Positions 56,889 to 64,000 of a DNA stretch of 64,000 nucleotides are shown one piece after another. Every line of letters begins with the position of its first letter. Position 1 is the first letter of the stretch. The notes beneath the pieces are model-generated. The model saw only the letters and a list, made by a program, of their open reading frames with translations. It did no database searches and was not told where the DNA came from. The position numbers and the translations under genes are program-made. Location of the stretch: contig CM034236.1 in assembly GCA_019916065.1 (NCBI GenBank), positions 26,626,457-26,690,456 of the forward strand, in the 5' to 3' direction. This DNA is from Vitellaria paradoxa. Lineage: Eukaryota > Streptophyta > Magnoliopsida > Ericales > Sapotaceae.

Positions 56889-57367
56889 CATTCTGTGGAA
56901 GCAAAGATCCTTTATGGGGATAAAAGTGGCAAAATACCCTAAATGTCCTCAACCTGAACTTGTCAAAGGACTCTGTGAACATACCGATGATGGTGAAATC
57001 ATTCTCTTGCTGCAAGATGACGAAGTCCCAGGTCTTGAATTCTTCAAAGATGGACAATGGATAGAGATCCTACCTTCCAAGAATAACACCATTTTCATCA
57101 ACACGGGTGATCAACTAGAAGTGTTAACTAATGGAATGTACAAGAGTGCCTTGCAATGTGTCATGGCAGAAAAGAACAAAAGCAGATTCTATTGCAACCT
57201 TCTACGATCCCGTGGGTGATGCCATCGTTTTTCCAGCACCCAAACTCTTATATCCTAACTTCCAGTTTCAAGATTATTTGAACATTTATAACACATTTGC
57301 AGAGAAGGGTCCTAGATTTGAACGCATGAAGAAAATGGTGAACAGATCCGGTTTCAAAATTATCTAA
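56889..57367 (+). pseudogene. ACO-like exon 3, right part
   Basis: Directly after the second LINE-3 duplication it reads AFCGSKDPFMGIKVAKYPKC, PQPELVKGLCEHTDDGEI, ILLLQDDEVPGLEFFKDGQW, NNTIFINTGDQLEVLTNG. The H-x-D iron ligands (EHTD, CAT 56980-56982) remain. The distal histidine of KSALHR is CAA (Q) at 57154-57156 and the following arginine codon is TGT. A 2-bp loss near 57190 shifts the frame; the protein continues as TFYDPVGDAIVFPAPKLLYP, QDYLNIYNTFAEKGPRFERM. Confidence 0.9.
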
Positions 57368-57440
57368 ACATTTATGCCAGAACTAAGTTTGCAAAGTAAG
57401 GGTCCCAGATTTCAACAAATGAAGAAAATGGTGAACAGAC
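57262..57440 (+). repeat. Tandem duplication of the ACO-like 3' end
   Basis: The segment coding FQDYLNIYNTFAEKGPRFERM and KKMVNR (about 57262-57350) is followed by a diverged copy reading FQNYLNIYARTKFAK, stop, GPRFQQMKKMVNR (about 57351-57440). The second copy keeps residues (TKFAKxGPRF) closer to the family. Confidence 0.85.
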
Positions 57441-58121
57441 AACAGCATACACTTTTTGTCTTAAGAACCCATACTTCAGGATATGTGTATTGCTTGCTTA
57501 CTATCTGTATTTGCTTTACTTAGATTTGTGATTTTCTAATTCCACGTGAAGATAATATACGCTGCTTTCAATTTCATCCTACAAAAGTTTCAATTACAGC
57601 ATAATCTAGAATGACTTCTCGAAAACAACTAAGTCAATCAAAGGAAGCACATAGAACTATGTTACAAAAATCAGTCACAATAGTTATGATATAGATTGTT
57701 AAACTGCAATGGTACAGCATATTAGACTCTTAGCCTTCTAACTATTTTCTCTCAACATGAAGCAAGTATTATGATCAATAAGCAATAATTGATGTAAAGG
57801 TTAATGCTATTAGTAATGCCTTCTAACTATGCTAATATGGTGTCATACTGATTCTTTTGTATTTTGGTGTTAAAATAAAAATATCAGGTTACTTACGCAT
57901 ACCACTACCTCAACTCATCTTTGTTGGAAAATTCATGTTTTAAACATGATAATTTGTAAAATTTAAGCCAAAATTAAGATGGGATGAAGAAAGTGCAATA
58001 TCCAAGCTAAAATTCACAAAAAATGGACAATTTCTTTCACCACTTTGGCCTCCTTGAAAGCTTGTAGTATAAAAGGAGAAGATGAAAAAGAAAAACAAAA
58101 TCTGAACCTGTGAAAAGTTAC
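57441..58121. other. Intergenic or intron DNA, no gene assigned
   Basis: AT-rich. A GTAAGT-like donor on minus near 57887-57893 might belong to a degraded exon. Nothing identified. Confidence 0.4.
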
Positions 58122-58184
58122 CTCAACTTTCCCTGGATATTTCATTCTCTCAAAAGCCTCTTCCTGTGCTCTTTTCGTAGCTTG
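58122..58184 (-). other. Possible exon of an unidentified minus-strand gene
   Basis: 63 bp, exactly 21 open codons (QATKRAQEEAFERMKYPGKV then E), bounded by TTTATAG acceptor (58185-58191) and GTAACTTTT donor (58121 leftward). Splice context and composition look like a real exon. I do not recognise the protein. It lies below the BIO3-BIO1 exons on the same strand but does not match the next part of that protein. Confidence 0.4.
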
Positions 58185-59305
58185 CTATAAAGTAATGTTT
58201 AAAAGTAAGTTAAAAAAATAAACCAAAAACACTGGTAGATAAGATTCTTACAATAAAGTTCAATTCCAAACATGCCTAAAAGCCCTCAAGAAAGCATAAG
58301 GTCTTTCCTTTTATCATCTCCAAGAACCAAGGATTAAATCACAAGTACATAAAATATGTATATATTAAAAAATAAGTATTTAACCTAACAACTAAAGCTA
58401 ATAACTTCTGATGATGGACAAATTTGAGAAATTCAATGACTTTTGAAAGCATGATGGTGGCCCTAACCCTTCTAATTGCATTTTAAAATATTGCAGTTAA
58501 AAACCTCCAAATATAAAGGTGTGCGGTGTAGTTTTTACCTGGTGAATCCAAGATCATATCCAAAGGGAATAGATTGCATCGACACAATAATTTAACCCTA
58601 AATTTTAGGACTTATTGCAATTTAATTTTAAAGAATAATTTAATTAAAAATTAAAGAAATTGAAAAAAATAAAAATTTTCTAAATTAATAAGGCAATTAA
58701 AAAAAATAAAATAGTTGTTTGTTTCAATTTCGAATCCAAATTAGAATTTATCCTTACCACAGATTCATGTTAATTTATCTTAATCACAGAATCACTTCAA
58801 GGATTAAGCAATCGGAAATATTGAACTAAAGCACATTTTTCAATAAAATTAAGTTTGGCATTTGATTTTTAAGAAAATCTTAATCCCATTAGAGTCAACA
58901 ATGATTATAGAGAATATGGTTAATTCTATCGGTTTTCGGATGTTCGAAACCTTAACTTAAATTATAGATTTAAAAACCCACACATTATTTCTACATTAAA
59001 ATCATTGGTACAAAAATTTGGACATAGATAAAATTCTAATTTTTCGTGTCTATGTGTAACAGAGTCTTAAATCTAACCTAACATGCTTTTAAATAAATTA
59101 ATTAATTATGAGAAAATAAAAGACAGAAAGTAGATGTAAGAATTAAATATCAAGAAAATTGCACAAACAAAATTCTAAACTGGAATTGAAATCGAAAGCA
59201 TTAAGTACTGAAAAACAAAATGAATTGCTAAAGTAACAAACTAAAAATTGGGTATGATCTAATGTTTTTAGAACTAGAATGGGAAATAAATATGAACCTT
59301 GTGAC
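58185..59305. other. AT-rich DNA, no gene
   Basis: No further BIO3-BIO1 exon (aminotransferase body) was found. A CAG/GTAAAAAC donor-like site occurs on minus near 58540 without a recognisable exon. Confidence 0.45.
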
Positions 59306-59602
59306 CTGCATAAGTGCTTGCCAAAATGGAAATCTATTACTGTAACAGATTCTTTAGGTATAAATTTGTGTTGGGTAAATGGCCACCATAACATGTCTTT
59401 TGCCTTCTTTGGCATGCTATTTGGTCTCTCTATTCTCTCAATAAAAGAAGAAGTCATTATTCCCTTAAGAGAACTAAAGACGGACTGTGCTTCACCAAAA
59501 CCAATCCATCAAGTCGTCTAACATATCTTGTGGAATTAATTTTTTTTTTTTTTTTGGATAGGTATATCTTGTAGAATTGATGAAAGCACAAGCACAAGTA
59601 TC
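59306..59602 (-). pseudogene. BIO3-BIO1 exon 3
   Basis: After TTTCTTTAG it reads ILVLVLSSILQD, then (past an inserted A-tail) DDLMDWF, VFSSLKGIMTSSFIERIERP, NSMPKKAKDMLWWPFTQHK, FIPKESVTVIDFHFGKH, ending at a GTCACA donor. The family has PVLVLPPVPKDP, NDLMEWF, ERLNGM, WWPFTQHKLV, VTVIDSRCGENF. A TGA near 59500 replaces a residue after DWFW. Confidence 0.85.
59540..59563 (-). mobile_element. Tail-only L1-type insertion in BIO3-BIO1 exon 3
   Basis: T-run then GGATAGGT on plus (minus: ACCTATCC plus A-run), flanked by ATATCTTGTGGAATTAA (59523-59539) and ATATCTTGTAGAATTGA (59564-59580), 15 of 17 identical. Deleting it with one flank restores the exon. Confidence 0.82.
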
Positions 59603-59814
59603 CTAAAGAAACAAAGATACAATAATTAAATAGTAGTGATGGCATTCCAACTATAAGAGAATCACAAATCAAATACAAACTTAAGAATGAAATACACACA
59701 TAGGAAGAGGTTGCAAGATAGTGGAGGGTATCATATTTGACAAAACTTTAAATATGAAGGGAAAAAAAAAGTTCAATAGAATATACAAAGTGGATTTATT
59801 TTACCTATTTCGCA

Positions 59815-59975
59815 GGTAAGACAACAATGGAACCTCAGTTACAAGGCCCTGATTTTCAAAAACAATGGCAACAACGTCATAACCTCGCAGTGTCAAACTT
59901 TCAAAAGTTGAAATGGTTGACGAAATACCACCAAGCCTTCCATCCCCAACAACAATAGCAAGTAACCAAAATGCC
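59815..59975 (-). pseudogene. BIO3-BIO1 exon 2
   Basis: After ATATTAG it reads (G)ILV, then a 16-base addition (ACTTGCTATTGTTGTT), then GDGRLGGISSTISTFESLTL, RGYDVVAIVFENQGLVTEVP, LLSYLRNR and donor GTAAAA. The family has GILVGDGRLGGISGTISAYE, LRGYDVVAVVFEDHGL, SYLRNK. Confidence 0.9.
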
Positions 59976-60544
59976 CTAATATGACGTTAAGAAGCATCTG
60001 AATCAGAGGGGGGGAATAACAACATAGTTTTGCCAAGGCTCAAGACATATTTGTGATTCATCTTGCATATTCACGCTTTTTCTCGTTTGTATCAATATGA
60101 TATGCACATTTGTAATGTTCAATGAGGTATATCAACAGATGACTTTGGTAATTGTTAATTCACCAATTGTTCTAAAATTTGAGTTGTCAGAAAATGTCTC
60201 CAACAATGTATATCAAGGTAACTTAACACTCCCCTCGCATGCAACTCCATCGTGCACATGGAGCAAAGAAACAAAGTGGTGCACCAATCGAAACGGAACA
60301 TCGTGAAGAATAAACGGAGAATAAACACAACAACAAAACTTGAACCTGTGATCTCCTAGAACTTGAACTCTAATACTATGTTAAAGTATCCAACTCAAAA
60401 CTAATTGGTAAGAAAATGAAAGGCCTATTAGAATCTTATATCATTTGGGGAGACACTATTCTATTAATGTAGGATAAATATAAATAATGTTAATTTATAT
60501 TAGAATCTTAACAATAATAATTAATGCAAATTGGCAAATATCTA
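59976..60544. other. BIO3-BIO1 intron 1, no gene
   Basis: AT-rich intron sequence. It includes a G-run and scattered short repeats. No feature identified. Confidence 0.55.
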
Positions 60545-60910
60545 TCTTTGGAGACTATTCAGTGTCTGATAGCTAAAGTAAAATTGTTCGATGCATTGCC
60601 CCTTGACATTATTTAAAGAAAAAATCAGAATATTATTTTCACCAAAACATAAACTTGGTCTATAGCTGCAGTAAAACATAGAGAGAGCAACATAGTTGTC
60701 AAAAAGTTCTAAATATTTGGGCCTATTTTCTAAGGTGCATCAGTGTCTAGATTGCTAAAGTAGAATTGTTCAATGCATTATCACTTTGATATATTTGAAA
60801 AACCCATAATGTTATTTCACCAAATAAATAAATAAATAAATAAACTCAATTTACAGGAAAACGTAGAGGGAGCAATACAGTTGTCAAAAGATGAAAGATC
60901 TAAATATTTG
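60545..60910. repeat. Diverged tandem duplication (~180 bp unit)
   Basis: About 60545-60735 and 60736-60910 share TTCAGTGTCT..., AAAGTAAAATTGTTC(G/A)ATGCATT, TATTTCACCAAA, AGAG(A/G)GAGCAA..CAGTTGTCAAAA and CTAAATATTTGG in order. The second copy holds an (AATA)n run at 60824-60843. Confidence 0.75.
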
Positions 60911-61390
60911 GATATTTGAACAAATTATTCTAAAAATAACTTCAAAATTCATAAAAGAGAGAGAGAGAGAGAGAGAGAACTTTTAATTTTTAAGGGTCCC
61001 TTTGGCCTGAAAGGAATTGAATCAATAAATCCAAATCTAGGAGAGAAATTTGTGTCAACATAGGCCAGACCAAAATTTGAATCACTCAATGAAGGATGAT
61101 GTCATGTATTTTTAAAAATTTGATCTAACCTATGTATTTTTAATTCGTTACTGAGTGATTCAAAATTTGGTCTGACTTATGTCGACATAAATTTTAATCA
61201 AATTATGTAAGATCTCCTAGATTTTGATTTGTTGATTCAATTCCTTTCAGGCCAAATGGACCCTTAAAAATCAAAAGTTTTTTTTTTTCTTTTTTACGAA
61301 TTTTTAAGTTATTTTTAGAATAATTGTTCAAATATCCAAATATTTAGAACTTTCATCTATTGACGACTGTATTGCTCCCTCTATGTTTTC
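60857..61390. repeat. Large inverted repeat, ~230-240 bp arms
   Basis: Arm 60857-61090 and arm 61150-61390 are inverted copies (for example GTAGAGGGAGCAATACAG on the left and CTGTATTGCTCCCTCTA on the right; GGCCTGAAAGGAATTGAAT against its complement) around a ~60-base loop. There are small indels, and a (GA)n run at 60955-60979 matches an A/T-rich run on the right. It could be a foldback or MITE-like insertion in the biotin gene intron, or the source of a long hairpin RNA. No terminal target duplication recognised. Confidence 0.85.
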
Positions 61391-61747
61391 ACTCGTTGTC
61401 ATGTATATTCTAAACAAAATGAAAATTTAGATTTTCATAATGTAAATTTGTGGATTGTTAAGGTTCTTCATGTTTAGAGCCAAATTCATAATTATTTATT
61501 TGAAAATAATTCTAAGATGGCCAAATCAAAATGTTTGTGGTTTTCAAATGGACTAGAAACATTTAGACCCCAGTTCAAACAAAAAAATATGAATTTTAGT
61601 AAAACTTACCCATATAATTTATAAAATTCAAAATCATGATATCATGCATTATAAGCTGATATCACTGAAATAGCAAAGTAGCTCATCCGTAACCATTTCA
61701 CTTATGTAATAGAGAAGTTTTCAAACTAAGAAAGATTAATTGGATAC
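61391..61747. other. BIO3-BIO1 intron 1, no gene
   Basis: AT-rich, ends at the exon 1 donor GTATCC (61742-61747 on minus). Confidence 0.55.
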
Positions 61748-62452
61748 CTGTACAAGAAACATTGAAGAGAATCAAAAGGACCCAGACTTGCAACATCACC
61801 CGCAATTTCTATCACACTCAAAACACGCACTTCTGACCTCCTTCAAACTCTCCATCTGAAACAATTCCCAAACTCCTCTTCGACATCCCTAACATCGCCA
61901 AATCCTCCACCAAATGAGGGGAAACTGCCTCTCTCCGCCCACACATTGTCTTGCAACCTCGCCATCCTCCCCCTGCAGCTTCCTCTCCTCGTACCGCCCC
62001 AAATCCCTAAACCCACTCTCCAATTTCCATTCCTCCAATTTCCACCCAATACAGCTCCGCCAACTAAATTCGATGATTTGCGAGCATGATTGATGTGAGG
62101 AAATTACCAAAAAAAAAAAAATGATTGATGTGAGGACAGATAACGAAGACCAGTCTCGGAGAAAGATTTCGGAGAATTTTCAGTAGACGAAGCGGGAATC
62201 GGACTCTGCTAGGAAACCCATTTGGACTGCCTTGAGATAGACAAATGGAGACGGCGACGGTGTTGGAAGAGAGAGGAGGAGAGAGAAAGGAGGCGACGAG
62301 GCCAGCGGAGATTAGTTTCGCCGACGAATGTATTAGCGCCCCATATCAGGTAAATGGAGTGAGAGAGATTGTATAAGAGTCTGCGGATGAGAGATCGGTT
62401 TTGAGATGAAGCGGCGTCGAGTAAGGATGCTGAGCACAGAGATTGGGAACAT
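61748..62452 (-). pseudogene. BIO3-BIO1 exon 1
   Basis: The start MFPISVLSILTRRRFISKPI fits a mitochondrial targeting segment. The nucleotide-binding loop reads GANTFVGET (62311-62340), where the family has GANTSVGKT, so the catalytic lysine is lost; a 2-bp deletion follows. Then come MGFLAESDSRFVY, stop, KFSEIFL and SVLTSI, a tail-only insert, shifted pieces, and at the end VIEIAGDVASLGPFDSLQCF against VVETAGGVASPGPSGTLQCD. It is eroded throughout. Confidence 0.82.
62102..62120 (+). mobile_element. Tail-only L1-type insertion in BIO3-BIO1 exon 1
   Basis: AATTACC plus A12 between perfect 16-bp copies ATGATTGATGTGAGGA (62086-62101 and 62121-62136). Same terminus as LINE-4 and as the insertion at 16469. 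Confidence 0.88.
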
Positions 62453-63430
62453 TGTGAAAAGAAACCCGAACAAACAGAGTGGTTGAGCTACCTATAGGAA
62501 TGGGTTTTAACGGCCATGTCATTAGAATTTTGAAACCGTTGAAAAACTAAAAAAAAAAAAAAAGAAAAGAAAAATGGAATTTTGAAGGTTTGGATTGGCC
62601 AGTAGGTAGTTCACTAATGTGACGCCCTGTTTGTGGGCAGTTCATCTACAGGCGTTAGGCAAAGGGTTAAGAGACCGTTCGGAAGCCAAAAAAAAAAGTC
62701 AAAAAAAATTTAAAAGTTTTTAAATTTCTTTAATCAAATTTTGTCATGTATCATTTTTATATCATATCAATCTCAAAAGTTAAGTTTTTTTGAACTTCCA
62801 AACACAAGGAAAAGAGTAGCGTGGCATCATACTTATTTTTATTTATATTTAAATATTTTCAAATAAATAAAATTGTCTTAATTTTATATTATATTAAATT
62901 ACAATTTTTTTAATAATATTTGTGTCAGGTTTAAATTTCTCATGGTTAATATCATTTAACTCTTAATTTAAAAAATTTAATTAGCCTAAGTCAATTTATT
63001 TTGTTTACCATTGGTGTGTTTGAAATAAAAAAAAGTGAGATAAATTGAGAGTTCATAATACGTGCAATGAAAGAAAAAATTTATTGTGATATAAAATTAA
63101 CAGAGATTTATAGAGTTTTTTGTTATTTATTTGCAAACCAAACGGAGCCCATGTAAGTTTACTAGAAATTAATTGTATCTAAAGGCACAAAAATGTAATT
63201 TGACCTGCAAAGAACTCAACAATCGAAAATATCACAAATTCAAATTATTAAGTTTTCATATTATATAATTGACATAAAACGTATAAAAGTATATGTATTT
63301 AAAATTTAAAATTTTATGTATATTAAAATTAAATTTTTAATTTTAATGTTTATTTTTGAGAAAATTTTTAAAGGAAATTAAAGTTTAAATTTCACTTTTT
63401 TAAGAAAAAATTTTAGTTGACTTTGTCTAA
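62453..63430. other. Upstream region of BIO3-BIO1, AT-rich, no gene
   Basis: Probably contains the former promoter of the minus-strand biotin gene. No motif stands out except short A-runs. Beyond 62690 it is low-complexity AT-rich DNA. Confidence 0.45.
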
Positions 63431-64000
63431 TATATTTTTTTTTGGTAATTAAGTGTATTTTGAATTAATAAGAATTTATGTACAATATATTTGGTGCATC
63501 CTCCCGTATAACAAAAACTTTACAAAGGAGATGAGTTAACTACATATGGATCCCCCAACTACTAGTTAGACTTGCATTTACATTAGCCATATTGATAGGA
63601 TATTGAGAAAGCATAGCTCTAACTTCATATTCTATCTTCTGCACAATAGTAGCAATAGTAGAAGATCTCCCATTGAATATTCTAACATTCCTTTCTTCCC
63701 ATAAATGGTAAATCAAACCAGCCCATGCAATCTTGCAAAGGATATTACCCATGTGCTTACCACTGAATTTGCCCGTGGCCCATGCAACTTCGGTCTTCCA
63801 AGGTTGGTTAGGTTTGGAGATGAAGCATTTGTTTAACACAATAGTTCTCAATTCGGCTGCAAAGGGGCATTGGAAAAGCAAGTGATCCACCGACTCAAGG
63901 CCATTGCCGCATAACACACAAGAAGGGTCCACATTCAAGCCCCATCCAAGCATTCTTTCTTTGGTGTTTAACCTTTCCTTAATTGCAAGCCAAGGGATGA
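63431..64000 (-). mobile_element. LINE-4, 3' part of an antisense plant L1
   Basis: On minus it ends ...AATACACTTAATTACC plus poly(A) (63431-63450). It carries an ORF2 C-terminus: LGWGLNVDPSCVLCGNGLES, VDHLLFQCPFAAELR, KIAWAGLIYHLWEERNVRIF, ending SSWGIHM at 63540 without a stop inside the visible 137 codons. This is the zf-RVT tail and conserved WxERNxR. The element runs out of the window on the right. Confidence 0.9.
63540..63953 (-). CDS. LINE-4 ORF2 C-terminal fragment
   Basis: The 137 open codons represent the last part of an L1 ORF2: zinc-binding CVLCGNGLESVDHLLFQC (C..C..H..C pattern) and the terminal YHLWEERNVRIFNGR. The first methionine is internal to the protein; the frame continues upstream to the window edge. 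It is in better condition than the ORF2 copies of LINE-1 to LINE-3. Confidence 0.85.
   Translation of the reverse strand: MLGWGLNVDPSCVLCGNGLESVDHLLFQCPFAAELRTIVLNKCFISKPNQPWKTEVAWATGKFSGKHMGNILCKIAWAGLIYHLWEERNVRIFNGRSSTIATIVQKIEYEVRAMLSQYPINMANVNASLTSSWGIHM

Larger units (their letters stand above)
36319..57440 (+). pseudogene. ACC-oxidase-like 2OG/Fe(II) dioxygenase gene split by LINE-3
   Basis: Two exons of a plant 1-aminocyclopropane-1-carboxylate oxidase-like protein flank LINE-3. Exon 2 is 36319-36528; exon 3 is 36753-36856 plus 56889-57440. The family catalyses Fe(II)/ascorbate-dependent oxidation, in true ACO the last step of ethylene synthesis in the cytosol. It is clearly dead: exon 1 is missing, the exon 2 donor is mutated, a 20-kb nested insertion lies in exon 3, the distal iron-binding histidine is replaced, a 2-bp deletion shifts the frame and the 3' end is duplicated. 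Family membership is strong; whether the ancestor was a true ACO or an ACO homologue is open. Confidence 0.88.
59306..62452 (-). pseudogene. BIO3-BIO1: BIO3-BIO1-type bifunctional biotin gene, 5' part
   Basis: Three exons match the plant mitochondrial bifunctional dethiobiotin synthetase / diaminopelargonate aminotransferase: exon 1 61748-62452, exon 2 59815-59975, exon 3 59306-59602. The enzyme makes 7,8-diaminopelargonate and then dethiobiotin in biotin synthesis. Only the synthetase half and the first segment of the aminotransferase remain. The ATP-binding loop lysine is changed, exon 1 has a frameshift and a stop, and two exons contain tail-only L1 insertions. The exons for the aminotransferase active site are absent from the window. 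Confidence 0.87.

Noticed and set aside
60955..60979. CRISPR-like or regulatory meaning for (GA)n runs
   Set aside because: Plain microsatellites; no spaced repeats anywhere in the window suggest a CRISPR array, and the DNA is plant nuclear.

Overview
The window is nuclear DNA from a flowering plant, most likely a woody eudicot. It is AT-rich, full of Ty1/Copia, Ty3/Gypsy, L1-type and RTE-type retroelements, and contains spliced plant genes. Nothing in it looks bacterial, and the species cannot be named from sequence alone. Underneath the transposons I recognise remains of three host genes. (1) A KEA4/5/6-type K+/H+ antiporter lies on the minus strand, with exons scattered from 34513 down to 14726. 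(2) An ACC-oxidase-like 2-oxoglutarate/Fe(II) dioxygenase lies on the plus strand, 36319-57440. (3) The 5' half of a BIO3-BIO1 type biotin gene lies on the minus strand, 62452-59306. All three are broken by stops, frameshifts, lost splice sites and insertions.

Layout. 1-628: unassigned, possibly organelle-like. 634-5168: Copia-A1, with a large gag deletion. 5174-~8290: truncated L1 (LINE-1), fused to a Copia 3' fragment (~8290-8916 and 13832-~13892) that is split by a young Copia (Copia-B, 8917-13831). ~13893-14602: antisense Copia leader and LTR. 14726-34513: KEA pseudogene, containing a partial tandem duplication (14726-16165 and 26139-27575), antisense Copia-A2 (17344-22694), an RTE (23932-25239) and a near full-length L1 (LINE-2, 28062-34085). 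35147-36008: second, antisense RTE. 36319-57440: ACO-like gene whose third exon is split by LINE-3 (36857-56875). LINE-3 itself carries antisense Copia-D (42287-47227) and a 9.2 kb Gypsy insertion (47516-56696). 59306-62452: BIO3-BIO1 exons 3 to 1. 60545-61390: local tandem and inverted repeats. 63431-64000: 3' end of antisense LINE-4.

The most unusual object is the Gypsy insertion. It is one integration event by its 5-bp target duplication (GATTG on both sides), but it is a head-to-head inverted structure. The left arm is LTR, leader and gag on plus. The right part is a body lacking its 3' LTR on minus, with an uninterrupted 1624-codon gag-pol reading frame. Both outer ends are the U3 (TGATG...) tip of an LTR, and the inner junction sits in a near-palindrome. 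Both outward LTRs would transcribe inward, giving a 2.7 kb hairpin.

A second pattern is a set of at least six 'tail-only' insertions of 19-32 bp. Each is a few terminal L1 bases plus poly(A), bounded by 9-17 bp target duplications. Three sit inside recognisable host exons. Their terminal motifs match the 3' ends of L1 copies in this same window.

All calls come from reading the sequence and recalling protein families; no database search was run.
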